From Treponema pallidum subsp. pallidum str. Nichols (GTDB taxonomy: Bacteria; Spirochaetota; Spirochaetia; Treponematales; Treponemataceae), in assembly GCF_000410535.2 (NCBI RefSeq), contig NC_021490.2:654501-718500 (forward strand): 64,000 bases of DNA, written 5' to 3'. The notes under the pieces are model-generated. The model made no database searches and had not been told where the DNA came from. It worked only from the letters and a program-made list of their open reading frames with translations. Positions 1-8,344 of this stretch are shown here, one piece after another. Position 1 is the stretch's first letter. Each line of letters opens with the position of its first letter. Position numbers and translations under genes: made by a program.

Positions 1-21
1 GCCAATAATTATCTTAATCAC
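1..21 (-). CDS. rseP: Partial 5' end of probable RseP/site-2 metalloprotease
   Basis: Only seven codons are in the window. On the minus strand a GTG at 21-19 overlaps the TGA stop of dxr (20-18) in a GTGA junction, with a purine-rich GAGAGAGG ribosome-binding stretch just upstream. The readable start is M-I-K-I-I-I-G, a hydrophobic opening that fits the first membrane helix of a site-2 protease. The identity is inferred mainly from gene order, because dxr is followed by rseP in many bacteria. The HExxH motif lies outside the window, so the family cannot be confirmed here. Confidence 0.5.
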
Positions 22-1148
22 CTCTCTCTCCACCTCTGTGCAATGCACGTCCGCGCACACATCCGCGCACGCGTATCGCACGCCATAACTTCTTCAAACG
101 TTTGGGGAATTGCGCGCCAATCTTCTTGCAACGCCTGTGCAGTCACGTGTGCGATATCTAAAAACCCAATGTTTCTTTGCAAGAACGCACGCACCGCCTC
201 CTCATTTGCTGCATTAAAGGCAATAGGATACGCACGCTGCGCCCGTGCAACATCAAAACCCATACGCAACAGCGGAAAGTCATCTACCCTCGGAGGTTCA
301 AAATGCAAAGACAGTCCCGATGTAAAATCAAGCGGAGTTTGATACGCAGGAGGCGCATCAGGGTACAGCAACGCATACAGTAACGGCGACGCCATATCAG
401 GGACAGAAAGCTGCGCATACGTTTCTCCCGAATGACATTGCACCAGCGCATGCACTATGCTCTGAGGGTGCACCACCACCGTGACCCGATCCACCGGTAT
501 ACGAAAAAACTGCACTGCTTCTATAACTTCCAGTGCCTTATTTGCAAGTGTTGCAGAATCAACAGAAATCTTCTTCCCCATACGCCACGTCGGATGTTGA
601 AGCGCATCTTCCACCGTGACATGCGCTAAGCACTCCTTTGAAAAGGTTCTAAATGGACCACCTGACGCAGTGAGCACTACCTGCGCCACCGCATGCGCGC
701 CGTGCGCTGCAATAAGTTGAAAAATAGCAGCATGCTCTGAATCTACAGGAACGATTGTTGCCCCACTTTCGCGTGCCGCAGCATGCAAAAGAGAAGCTGC
801 AAGTACCACACTTTCTTTATTTGCTAACGCGAGCGTACAACGCGTCTTGAGCACCTCAAGAGAGGCAAAAAGACCAGCAGCGCCGGCAATACCGTTTACC
901 ACCACCTCTGCTTCACAGGAAGAAAGCAGACGCTTTATGCGTGCGCGACCTTCTTGCTCAGAACATGAGCCAGTCATAGTGATATCTGATAAAGAGAACT
1001 CGCGCGCCAACGCCCGCGCGTACTCGGTCTGCCGGTGACCTGAAGCGCCCACCAGCAAGAACCGATCGGGAAACCGACGCAGAAGTTTGAGTGCTGCAGC
1101 TCCAATAGAACCAGTAATGCCCAGCACTACCACACGTCGCACACTCAT
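18..1148 (-). CDS. dxr: 1-deoxy-D-xylulose 5-phosphate reductoisomerase
   Basis: Second enzyme of the non-mevalonate isoprenoid pathway: it rearranges and reduces DXP to MEP with NADPH and a divalent metal. About 376 residues, close to the family norm. The N-terminal Rossmann motif GITGSIG is at residues 10-16, followed by ANKESVV and the metal-binding and catalytic stretch PVDSEHAAIFQ, then KALEVIEA and VHPQSIVHALV in the catalytic domain. The ATG at 1148 is preferred over one seven codons upstream because it opens directly into the cofactor fold (MSVRRVVVLG). It overlaps the end of cdsA by 4 nt, indicating translational coupling. Its product feeds the isoprenoid precursor used by uppS two genes upstream in the same operon. 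Confidence 0.95.
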   Translation of the reverse strand: MSVRRVVVLGITGSIGAAALKLLRRFPDRFLLVGASGHRQTEYARALAREFSLSDITMTGSCSEQEGRARIKRLLSSCEAEVVVNGIAGAAGLFASLEVLKTRCTLALANKESVVLAASLLHAAARESGATIVPVDSEHAAIFQLIAAHGAHAVAQVVLTASGGPFRTFSKECLAHVTVEDALQHPTWRMGKKISVDSATLANKALEVIEAVQFFRIPVDRVTVVVHPQSIVHALVQCHSGETYAQLSVPDMASPLLYALLYPDAPPAYQTPLDFTSGLSLHFEPPRVDDFPLLRMGFDVARAQRAYPIAFNAANEEAVRAFLQRNIGFLDIAHVTAQALQEDWRAIPQTFEEVMACDTRARMCARTCIAQRWRER

Positions 1149-2008
1149 ACTGCAGCGATCCCAAAACACTCACATGCAATGTAAAAAGTCCCCAGTGACG
1201 GCGCAAGCGAATCCAGGTTATCCATAATTCCGCCCCGCCCGGGGGTAAAAAATCCTGAATCCTTTACCTGAGCCGAACGTTTCATCACCGACTCGACTAG
1301 ATCGCCTACAATGGCAGTCAGTCCTACCAAGGCTCCAACACCCATGAGCATCCCCAAAGAGAGCGTCACACGCGAACCAAATACAAGTGAGCCAAAACAC
1401 CCTGCACCTACCGAACCGGCAAAACCTCCAATAAAACCTGCAATACTCTTTTTAGGACTTGCAGGAATTATCCCTCTGTTGTTGACTCCCCAGAGCGTCC
1501 CACAGAACCATGCACAAGAGTCGCACGTAAAAACCATGAGAAAAAAAATTACCAATGCGATCTCTGCATGACGCCACCGCGTAATGAGCGAAAAAAAAAG
1601 GCTAAAGATACCTGGATACAAAACAAGCAACAGTGCCGAGGCCATACGCTCAAGGGCGTTTTCAAAAGAAGCAGAAAACGAATACACCAATTCGGTGAAA
1701 AAAACACTCATGAGCAGCGTGCCCAGTGCTCCAATAAAAAGGACAGATTCAGCGCCCCGTGCAGGCTGCCACAGCGCTGCATATCCTAAAAGCGGAAGCA
1801 CAAGACTGAAAGGGATCAACAAAACCAGTGGGTACGTGCACATCCTGCGCGACACCATCGCATGCATTTCCCATACCGCACCCATAACTGATCCGAAGAT
1901 AACCAAATGGAACGCTAGGAAGTGTGCATGCGGTGCCGCATATACCAACATAAGAATAGTTGGAACGCCGAAAAAAAAGATTAACAGCCTCTTTATTTCC
2001 GCGCTCAT
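1145..2008 (-). CDS. cdsA: Phosphatidate cytidylyltransferase
   Basis: Makes CDP-diacylglycerol from phosphatidate and CTP at the inner membrane, the branch point for phospholipid synthesis. The 287-residue protein is mostly hydrophobic with about eight predicted membrane segments. The C-terminal signature is recognisable as VKDSGFFTPGRGGIMDNLDSL-like sequence, but departs from the usual PGHGGxxDRxDSL: Arg258 replaces the His and Asn264 replaces the Arg. CTCDSCAWFCG lies in the usual D-x-x-A-Y region. It overlaps both uppS and dxr by 4 nt. A9 and A8 tracts (plus-strand view) lie inside it at 1591-1599 and 1971-1978. The family call is secure; the altered signature is discussed as a finding. 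Confidence 0.9.
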   Translation of the reverse strand: MSAEIKRLLIFFFGVPTILMLVYAAPHAHFLAFHLVIFGSVMGAVWEMHAMVSRRMCTYPLVLLIPFSLVLPLLGYAALWQPARGAESVLFIGALGTLLMSVFFTELVYSFSASFENALERMASALLLVLYPGIFSLFFSLITRWRHAEIALVIFFLMVFTCDSCAWFCGTLWGVNNRGIIPASPKKSIAGFIGGFAGSVGAGCFGSLVFGSRVTLSLGMLMGVGALVGLTAIVGDLVESVMKRSAQVKDSGFFTPGRGGIMDNLDSLAPSLGTFYIACECFGIAAV

Positions 2009-2700
2009 TCCAAACCCCCAAAGGTACGCGTGCGCAGGCGATACTCATCCAGGGCGCGCAGCATGTCTTCTACCCGAAAGTCAGGCCACAGGATATCGGT
2101 AAAATAGAACTCCGCGTACGCGCTTTGCCAAAGCAAAAAATTACTCATGCGTTGCTGACCCCCTGTTCTGATGAGAAAGTCGACACTCGGCAACTGCGGC
2201 GCATCAAGGCACGCGCCGAAAGCTTCTTCGGTGAGAAGCTCACCATCCGGGCACGAAGTGCTGCACAAAACCTTTTTTACCGCACGTAAAATTTCATCTT
2301 TTCCCCCATAATTTATAGCAAGCGCAACAGTAGTTCCCCGATGAGACCGAGTGCGTTCCACAACATACTCTATCTGGCTGCGCACATCAGGCGGAAGTGT
2401 CTGCGCACAACCCAGGTGCACTACGCGAATGGCATGCTCCACATAGAATGACATCTCCTTTTTCAAATACCACCTGATTAAATTCATCAAGAAATGCACT
2501 TCATGCGCAGAGCGCTTCCAGTTTTCAGTAGAAAACACATACAGAGTAACAAAAGGCACCCGAATCGCGCACAGCGCCGCGACAATCTCTCGCGCTGTCT
2601 GCAGCCCCCGCCGGTGCCCTGCACTGCGCCGCAACCCTCTCCTTTCCGCCCATCTCCCGTTTCCATCCATGATGATGGCCACGTGCTGCACGGCACTCAA
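2005..2700 (-). CDS. uppS: Undecaprenyl (polyprenyl) diphosphate synthase
   Basis: Cis-prenyltransferase that extends farnesyl diphosphate with isopentenyl units to make the C55 lipid carrier for peptidoglycan precursors. At 231 residues it is near the family length. The phosphate-binding motif MDGNGRW is at residues 11-17, with catalytic Asp12; later come YVFSTENWKR, AINYGG and the C-terminal RTGGQQRMSNFLLWQ block. In that last block the usual acidic residue (RTGGExRxSNF) is Gln182 here, which is unusual. The start overlaps the frr stop by 4 nt, and its own end overlaps cdsA, so the three genes are tightly coupled. Confidence 0.95.
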   Translation of the reverse strand: MSAVQHVAIIMDGNGRWAERRGLRRSAGHRRGLQTAREIVAALCAIRVPFVTLYVFSTENWKRSAHEVHFLMNLIRWYLKKEMSFYVEHAIRVVHLGCAQTLPPDVRSQIEYVVERTRSHRGTTVALAINYGGKDEILRAVKKVLCSTSCPDGELLTEEAFGACLDAPQLPSVDFLIRTGGQQRMSNFLLWQSAYAEFYFTDILWPDFRVEDMLRALDEYRLRTRTFGGLE

Positions 2701-3248
2701 CCTTCCAGGATATCCTTTTCCTTCTCGGCCAAGTACCGTGCAACGTCTGCGACAGAAGCGTCAGTCGCTTTTTGGAAGGCCTCTTCTGCTGCTTTCAGTG
2801 CATCCTCGCTTAGCAGTCCCTCCTTATGCCCGCGCTTTGCTTCCTCGATTCCCTCACGGCGAATATTGCGAATAGCAACGCGCGCCTGCTCGGCTAACGC
2901 GCGCGCCTGCCTGACAAGCTCCTTCCTTCGCTCCTGGGTAAGTGGAGGAATCACTAGACGAATAACCTTGCCGTCGTTGGAGGGATTGAGCGACAATTTT
3001 GACTTTAAAATTGCACGCTCGATATCCGCAAGGAGCGTTTTATCCCAAGGCTGGATAATGATCAAACGCGCCTCGGGTACCGAAACGGTAGCCACCTGAC
3101 TAAGCGCGGTTGGTTGCTGATAGTAGTCGACAGTAATCTGATCAAGCAAATGTGCAGTCGCACGTTCAGTACGCAGCGTGTTAAAACCCTCCTGCAGCGC
3201 TGAGAGGGACTTCTTCATCTTCTGCTCATAGCACTCAGCGATACCCAT
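2697..3248 (-). CDS. frr: Ribosome recycling factor
   Basis: Splits post-termination ribosomes together with EF-G in the cytoplasm. 183 residues is the standard length. Typical features are the start E-x-x-M-K-K-S-L-x-x-L (helix 1), LRTERATAHLLDQITVDYY, the VPEARLIIIQPWDK block, SNDGKVIRLVIPPLTQERRKELV and the final helix with LAEKEKDILEG. A Shine-Dalgarno GGGGAAAAG lies just before the ATG. It follows tsf after a 103-bp gap. Many bacteria have pyrH between tsf and frr; here the gap is too short for any gene, so pyrH is absent from this cluster. Confidence 0.96.
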   Translation of the reverse strand: MGIAECYEQKMKKSLSALQEGFNTLRTERATAHLLDQITVDYYQQPTALSQVATVSVPEARLIIIQPWDKTLLADIERAILKSKLSLNPSNDGKVIRLVIPPLTQERRKELVRQARALAEQARVAIRNIRREGIEEAKRGHKEGLLSEDALKAAEEAFQKATDASVADVARYLAEKEKDILEG

Positions 3249-3351
3249 CTTTTCCCCTCACAACACAGTGCGGCAAGAGAGAAGCACGAGCTCCCCCACG
3301 CCTGCTTGCTCCCCATCCTGCAGGGTGGCAGGATCTATCCGTGCTTCCCAC

Positions 3352-4224
3352 TCACTGTACCCCTAGCTGGTATATCAGTGCCTGAGTAAACCGAAGCGCA
3401 CCCCCTGCGCGGGCACCCACTTCTGCCATCTTTTTTTCAACAGAAAGCTTGTCGTCCTTAACAAAGGGCTGCTTCAGAAAACAGATCTCAGCCAAATGCT
3501 TCTCTAGTTTACCCTGCACGATACTTTCCTTGACATGCGCAGGCTTCTGGAGAGACGCAACATGCGCTTGGAACACCTCACGCTGCTCCCGCACATACTC
3601 AGCAGGCACGTCCTCTGCGCGCACGTAGCGAGGGGTATATGCCGCCGCGTGCAAACAGCAGTCATACGCGAAGGCCCGCACATCGGATCGCAGGAACACA
3701 TCCGGCGCATCGGAGGAAAAGGAGAGCACTACCCCTGTTTTTTTATCAGGGTGCACGTAGTGAGAAAGGTACTGACCTGCACCGGCACTGCCGGCACGTA
3801 AGAGCGCAAGGCGCGTCAAGCTCATATTTTCCCGTACGCGCGTTGCGAGGTCCACCACCATATCGCGCAGCACCTGGTTTACCTCAGTGTACGCGTGCTC
3901 GAGCACCGCCTGAGCTATACGCTCAGCAAGGGCGATGAACTCTGCGTTCTTTGCCACAAAATCTGTTTCGCAAACAAGCTCAACCATTGCTACAGCGCTC
4001 GCCCCACAGGCCGCGCCCTCTGCATGCCGTGCTTTAATAACGATGACTCCCTCAGCAGTGGCACGCCCACGCCTGTTTTCGATGGCAGCAAGCCCCCTCT
4101 CCTTAAGATACTTTTCTGCACACAGAGCGTCCCCTGCACACTCCTGGAGCGCACGCTTACACTCCATCATCCCGGCCCCGGTTTTATCACGCAAAGACTT
4201 AACGTCGCGAGCAGCAATCTCCAT
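3352..4224 (-). CDS. tsf: Translation elongation factor Ts
   Basis: Nucleotide exchange factor for EF-Tu. 290 residues from the ATG at 4224, close to the usual 280-300. The N-terminal UBA-like domain has RDVKSLRDKTGAGMMECKRAL with the TGAGMM signature, then KYLKERGLAAIENRRGRATAEG and the core VELVCETDFVAKN. The C-terminus ends in the typical VGARAGGALRFTQALIYQLG. The start is fixed by a strong AGGAGGGG sequence ten bases upstream; the frame is open 14 codons further but without similarity. It is cotranscribed with rpsB, the standard rpsB-tsf pair. Confidence 0.96.
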   Translation of the reverse strand: MEIAARDVKSLRDKTGAGMMECKRALQECAGDALCAEKYLKERGLAAIENRRGRATAEGVIVIKARHAEGAACGASAVAMVELVCETDFVAKNAEFIALAERIAQAVLEHAYTEVNQVLRDMVVDLATRVRENMSLTRLALLRAGSAGAGQYLSHYVHPDKKTGVVLSFSSDAPDVFLRSDVRAFAYDCCLHAAAYTPRYVRAEDVPAEYVREQREVFQAHVASLQKPAHVKESIVQGKLEKHLAEICFLKQPFVKDDKLSVEKKMAEVGARAGGALRFTQALIYQLGVQ

Positions 4225-4314
4225 GTACCCCTCCTGACAGCATTTTCCGATCAGACTTCGATGCAAACATGCCTACCCAGACACACATCCCAAAAGAGAC
4301 CGCGGAGGGCACAC

Positions 4315-5190
4315 CTAACGCCCCTCGTAGAGCGACTCATCCTCATCAAACACATCGCCTTCATCGTTCACAGAATACTCACGCTCCTCAGGAGGAGTAT
4401 AATTTTCATAGTCAGTAATTTCGCGCCCTTCCTCGTGCAAGGAAACGGACTCGTCAAGCTCATCGCCACTCTCCTCATCCTGCAAGTTCTCAATGATTTT
4501 CAAACCATGCTCGTTACCCGCTTCCATAACCGCATTGGCAATGAGTTGGGTAAAAAGGGAAATGGCACGGATCGCATCGTCATTCCCGGGGATTGGGTAA
4601 TCGATACCTTCAGGATTACAGTTGGTGTCCACCACCGCAACAATCGGGATACCAACTCGCCTCGCCTCACGGATAGCGATAGTCTCCTTACGCGTATCAA
4701 TGATAAACACTACACCCGGCAGCTCCTTCATTTCCTTTATGCCGCCCAAATTCTTTTCTAGCTTCGCGTGCTCCTTGCGTAAAGACGCCACCTCCTTCTT
4801 AGAGAGATGCTCGAACGTACCGTCTATCTCCATGCGTTCTATCTTCTTGAGACGCGAAAGACTCTTCCTTATGGTGGAAAAGTTAGTGAGCATGCCGCCG
4901 AGCCAACGGTTAGTCACATAAAACATCCCACAGCGCTGCGCTTCCTTGGCAATGGTTTGCTGCGACTGCTTCTTTGTGCCCACAAACAAAACGGACTTGC
5001 CTGAGGAAACAGTCCTGCGCACCATGTCGTACGCCTCGCGGATGGCCGTAATCGTCTTTTGCAGATCAATGATGTGAATGCCGTTACGCTCCGCGAAAAT
5101 ATACTTTTTCATCCGCGGATCCCACCGCCTGACCTGATGGCCAAAATGAACCCCAGATTCAAGCAGATTTTTGATAGTCACCACTGCCAT
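4315..5190 (-). CDS. rpsB: 30S ribosomal protein S2 with an acidic C-terminal tail
   Basis: Ribosomal protein uS2, small subunit. The first ~230 residues are canonical: [99 protein letters not shown]. After that comes an extra ~55 residues very rich in Glu and Asp ([12 protein letters not shown]..., ending [13 protein letters not shown]), so the protein is 291 residues against about 240 in E. coli. The start has a GGAGGA ribosome-binding site and is preceded by a small hairpin in the leader (5205-5222). It heads the seven-gene operon running to rseP. Confidence 0.96.
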   Translation of the reverse strand: MAVVTIKNLLESGVHFGHQVRRWDPRMKKYIFAERNGIHIIDLQKTITAIREAYDMVRRTVSSGKSVLFVGTKKQSQQTIAKEAQRCGMFYVTNRWLGGMLTNFSTIRKSLSRLKKIERMEIDGTFEHLSKKEVASLRKEHAKLEKNLGGIKEMKELPGVVFIIDTRKETIAIREARRVGIPIVAVVDTNCNPEGIDYPIPGNDDAIRAISLFTQLIANAVMEAGNEHGLKIIENLQDEESGDELDESVSLHEEGREITDYENYTPPEEREYSVNDEGDVFDEDESLYEGR

Positions 5191-5204
5191 ACCATTCCTC
5201 CACA

Positions 5205-5222
5205 GAGAGCGCCGAGGCTCTC
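5205..5222 (-). promoter_or_regulatory. Hairpin in the rpsB leader
   Basis: A perfect 6-bp inverted repeat, GAGAGC/GCTCTC with a six-base loop, sits directly upstream of the rpsB Shine-Dalgarno sequence (GGAGGA) and ends about 14 nt before the ATG. Ribosomal protein S2 is known to repress its own mRNA through leader structures in several bacteria. That this hairpin has such a role is inference. Confidence 0.35.
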
Positions 5223-5306
5223 ATCCTTCTCTCTTTCACCACACGCACACGCGCCGGGGATATTCTCGAGAGGACAGAAAAACGCGTCCCCTCACACACG
5301 GTCACC

Positions 5307-5336
5307 TTGACTAAAATCAGACGTATGGAATACGGT
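5307..5336 (+). promoter_or_regulatory. Candidate promoter of tRNA-Arg(CCG)
   Basis: TTGACT (5307-5312), 18-base spacer, TACGGT (5331-5336). It lies about 50 nt upstream of the mature tRNA 5' end. The -10 hexamer resembles the TACCGT of the chemoreceptor promoter at 44907. Confidence 0.4.
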
Positions 5337-5387
5337 TGCCCGCCTCTTCTGTGGACCTTCCCAGGCCCGCAGCAGGTTACAGAGCAG

Positions 5388-5461
5388 GGAAGATTAGCTC
5401 ATTCGGATAGAGCGTTGGCCTCCGGAGCCAAAGGCGGTGGGTTCAAATCCCGCATCTTCCA
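5388..5461 (+). tRNA. tRNA-Arg (anticodon CCG)
   Basis: A 74-nt cloverleaf: acceptor GGAAGAT pairs with ATCTTCC, D-arm TAGCTC...GAGCG, anticodon stem TTGGC/GCCAA around loop CTCCGGA (anticodon CCG), T-arm with GGTTCAAATCC. The discriminator is A5461. The 3' CCA is not encoded (next bases are TCC), so it must be added after transcription. It lies between rpsB (minus) and the HEAT-repeat gene (minus). Confidence 0.93.
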
Positions 5462-5555
5462 TCCTCTTACCCACGTAAACGGGCGCCCCGCGCCCTACGC
5501 TCCTTCCAGTCAAGCTGGCAACTCAGGGGCCGTCCGCCCGCTCTCCTTCAGCAGG

Positions 5556-6284
5556 TCACTTGCCGCCAGAAACGACTCCCTTCACCACTTCGAGCGCGCG
5601 AGCGCGCACTGCAGCTGCGTAGCGCCCGTCGGCAGCGATATCCATGATCGACTCCACCACGGCGCGCCTATCGCGCACCGTGGGAGCAAGGCGCTCGTAC
5701 GTGTTCAAAATCTCAAGCGCGAGAGAACCTGTCGGGTTAATAGCGGAAAACTTCCGACTAATCCAGCCAATAGTGGCGGTTGTCTCGTCCTGCTCGTTGA
5801 TACCCACCTCTCCTAACGACTTAACCGCCGCCCTCACCACCGAAGGCTCACGGTCAGCACACATGACTTGGATGAGAGCGTCCTTGGTACGAGCCGAAGG
5901 CAACCGGGCGAGTAGCTCGCAAGCACGCAGGCGGATGTCGGGGAAATCATTAATCACACGCCCTTGCTCACGGATCACGCGGAACAATCCAGCAGTGGCC
6001 AACCGACTTAGCGCCTCCTGGAGGTCATCAGAACCACGTCCGCCTTCAAGTGCCTCCTGGATATACTGGAGCGCGAGCACCTTTGAATCATGCCCCCTGC
6101 TCTCAACCATCTCTTTGATCACCACACCCTCTGCAGAGTTCAGATAGGCTTGCTCGACGGTCATCATGCCTCCGTCGCCCGCACTGGCCTGAGCACCCAC
6201 ACTTGGATCTGTGCCCTGCTGGGGAAAAACCGGGACGCCAAAAGCAAAAGCGCAGACACCGAGTAAGAAGAAGCGCTGCTGCAT
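5556..6284 (-). CDS. Secreted HEAT-repeat protein, function unknown
   Basis: 242 residues from the ATG at 6284, which has a strong AGGAGGAAA ribosome-binding site nine bases upstream; the frame stays open 54 codons further without similarity. The first ~20 residues ([20 protein letters not shown]) look like a signal peptide, probably cleaved before PQQGTD, so the protein is likely periplasmic. The rest is alpha-helical with HEAT-like repeats, for example [22 protein letters not shown] and [16 protein letters not shown]. Such repeats usually form protein-binding scaffolds. There is no catalytic motif. It is transcribed alone towards the tRNA-Arg gene. Confidence 0.8.
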
Positions 6285-6737
6285 AGGACATTTCCTCCTG
6301 AAACTTATGGTACAAAATGCACACGGGACCGAGACACTGCCGCACGGCACGCGCGGGCACATGGTCGAGCATTTTGCGCACCACGTCAAGGGTTTGTGCC
6401 CAGGTATCCTTAAGGAACGAAACACACATGCCGAGGGATCCGCCATGGAAAGGGTGCACCTGTGGAGTCTTATAGGCGCGGTAATCGTTCACCCGCGCGT
6501 CCTTTCTGCGGGAGTGTTTCTGATACTCTACTTGCATCTGGTTTTCTATGTCGTACGGCGTGGTCCCGGTCACAGAAGACCGCGCCTCGGCCGCTCCTCA
6601 TCTAGAGAGTAAGTTCCCTGGAAATGAAACGACGCTTTTTCGCACGGTTCGCTCTCCCCAGTCCTGCGCGGCGTTCCATGCAGATGCCGCGCAGGGCGTG
6701 CGCCGTGGCGTCACAGCTGCTTGCCGGTCCACGCCCT
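6285..6737. other. Intergenic region without a convincing gene
   Basis: About 450 bases between the start of the HEAT-repeat gene (minus) and the asnS promoter (plus). Several frames stay open across it, including a minus-strand frame from 6573 that runs into the HEAT gene in another frame and the upstream extension of the asnS frame. None shows a recognisable family or a good ribosome-binding site. It must hold the promoter of the HEAT-repeat gene. I found no strong -35/-10 pair on that strand. Confidence 0.5.
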
Positions 6738-6765
6738 TCCACAAAGAGGGTAAAAGCGTTAGAGT
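6738..6765 (+). promoter_or_regulatory. Candidate promoter placing asnS transcript start at its ATG
   Basis: TCCACA (6738-6743), 16-base spacer, TAGAGT (6760-6765), then seven bases to the ATG at 6773. The same -10 hexamer TAGAGT is used by the stronger promoter at 33975-34004. No good Shine-Dalgarno sequence precedes this ATG, so a leaderless mRNA is possible. Confidence 0.4.
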
Positions 6766-6772
6766 GCGTGCT

Positions 6773-8335
6773 ATGCACCCTTTGCTCAAGGAGATTCTGA
6801 CTCATCCCCCCTCAGGCCAGCACGAATGCGTTCACGGTTGGGTGCGCTCCAAACGGGAGACAAAACGCGCTGTCTTTATCAGTCTGAGCGACGGTTCTTG
6901 CCCTGATACCCTTCAGGTTACCGTTCCCCTGCCCGAGTGTTCCGCCTCCCTTTCCTCTGGGGCGCAAGCTGAGCAAATCCCTAATGTCCGCGACGCTGTC
7001 CTCCAGGGGGAAACGCTCGCTCAAACGCTCAAACGCGTTACTACCGGCGCCTGCATTCGCGCCGAGGGTGCACTCGTCCCCTCCCCAGGCGCCGGGCAAG
7101 CGCTTGAGTTGCGCGCTTGCAACCTGACTGTTCTTGGCGAGGCGCCTGCTGAAACCTATCCTTTGCAGAAGAAATCGCATAGTTTTGAGTTTTTGCGTGC
7201 GCACGCCCATCTGCGCGCGCGCACTAGTACCTTTGCCGCGTGTGCACGGGTGCGCAGTGCACTTGCAGGCGCTGTCCACCGCTTTTTCTCCGAGCGACAC
7301 TTTCAGTACGTGCACACACCGATCATTACCGCTTCGGACTGCGAGGGTGCAGGCGAGCTCTTTCGCGTCACTACTTTTGATCCCGTGCGTATTGCGCGCG
7401 AAGCACACGCAGCGGGCGCGGCAGGCAACCCCTACGCACTCACGTACGCGGACGACTTTTTTGGTAAGGCAGCGCGCCTAACCGTTTCGGGCCAACTGCA
7501 GGGGGAAGCATATGCGCTTGCCCTCACGCGCATCTACACCTTCGGCCCTACTTTTCGCGCAGAGAACTCAAATACTAGCCGCCATCTTTCTGAGTTCTGG
7601 ATGGTGGAGCCGGAAATCGCCTTTGCACGCATCACTGACTGCATGGACGTGGCAGAGGAGTTTTTGGCGTACCTGCTACGCGCAGCACTCAAGGACTGCG
7701 CGCAGGATATAGCCTTCCTTGACGAGCGCGCAGCGCAGCATGCGCGAAGCGCGCGGGGCGACACACCCCTTGCCGCGCGCAGCACAGCGCGCACACCGCC
7801 AGTGCGGACGCCAGGGCAGCTGACGCGCATGCTCGAAGACGTCGCCCGCGCGCCTGCCACGCGCCTGACATACACAGAGGCAATTAAACTACTGGAGAAC
7901 AGTGGGCGCTCCTTTGAGTTCCCCGTACGCTGGGGATGCGATTTACAAAGCGAGCACGAGTGTTTTTTAACAGAAGAGGTGTTCCACGGCCCGGTGATTG
8001 TCTATGACTACCCAAAGGAAATCAAGGCCTTCTACATGAAGCTCAATGCCGACGGCACAACGGTGCGTTCCATGGACCTGCTAGTTCCGGGATTAGGGGA
8101 GATTATGGGAGGCTCGGAGCGCGAGGAACAGTTTGAAGTACTCTGTGCTCGCATCCGTGCCAGCGGTTTTGACCCTCACGACTATCGCTGGTACACCGAT
8201 CTCCGTCGCTTTGGTACCGCGCCCCATGCAGGTTTTGGACTCGGCTTCGAGCGCTTGCTGCAGTACGTCACCGGGCTTGGGAATATTCGGGATGTTATTC
8301 CGTTTCCTCGTACGCCGCGCACTGCGGACTTTTAG
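6773..8335 (+). CDS. asnS: Asparaginyl-tRNA synthetase
   Basis: Class IIb aminoacyl-tRNA synthetase charging tRNA-Asn. About 520 residues from the ATG at 6773 (MHPLLKEIL). The N-terminal OB-fold starts at [23 protein letters not shown]. The catalytic domain has motif 2 [21 protein letters not shown] and motif 3 [28 protein letters not shown], typical of AsnRS and not AspRS. There is a low-complexity Ala/Arg-rich insertion around residues 320-350 ([13 protein letters not shown] region), which makes it longer than the usual ~460. The frame is open 75 codons upstream without similarity; an in-frame GTG at 6764 is an alternative start. The stop is nine bases before tprH, so cotranscription with tprH is possible. 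Confidence 0.93.
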   Translation: MHPLLKEILTHPPSGQHECVHGWVRSKRETKRAVFISLSDGSCPDTLQVTVPLPECSASLSSGAQAEQIPNVRDAVLQGETLAQTLKRVTTGACIRAEGALVPSPGAGQALELRACNLTVLGEAPAETYPLQKKSHSFEFLRAHAHLRARTSTFAACARVRSALAGAVHRFFSERHFQYVHTPIITASDCEGAGELFRVTTFDPVRIAREAHAAGAAGNPYALTYADDFFGKAARLTVSGQLQGEAYALALTRIYTFGPTFRAENSNTSRHLSEFWMVEPEIAFARITDCMDVAEEFLAYLLRAALKDCAQDIAFLDERAAQHARSARGDTPLAARSTARTPPVRTPGQLTRMLEDVARAPATRLTYTEAIKLLENSGRSFEFPVRWGCDLQSEHECFLTEEVFHGPVIVYDYPKEIKAFYMKLNADGTTVRSMDLLVPGLGEIMGGSEREEQFEVLCARIRASGFDPHDYRWYTDLRRFGTAPHAGFGLGFERLLQYVTGLGNIRDVIPFPRTPRTADF

Positions 8336-8344
8336 GATGGAGCC

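Noticed and set aside
1591-1599. A9 run in cdsA as a third hairpin-loop A-tract
   Set aside because: Only three complementary bases flank it, so there is no stem comparable to those in sbcC and the TPR gene.
5307-5816. Plus-strand open frame of 169 codons
   Set aside because: It runs through the tRNA-Arg gene and the 3' end of the HEAT-repeat gene and has no family resemblance or ribosome-binding site.
6103-6573. Minus-strand frame of 156 codons starting MTGTTPYDIENQM
   Set aside because: The first half has an ordinary composition, but the frame continues deep into the HEAT-repeat gene in another frame, becoming Arg/Cys-rich. No good start signal. Kept only as a remark on the intergenic region.
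6812-7408. Long antisense frame within asnS (198 codons)
   Set aside because: Explained by GC-rich codon usage opposite a real gene; no signal or similarity.
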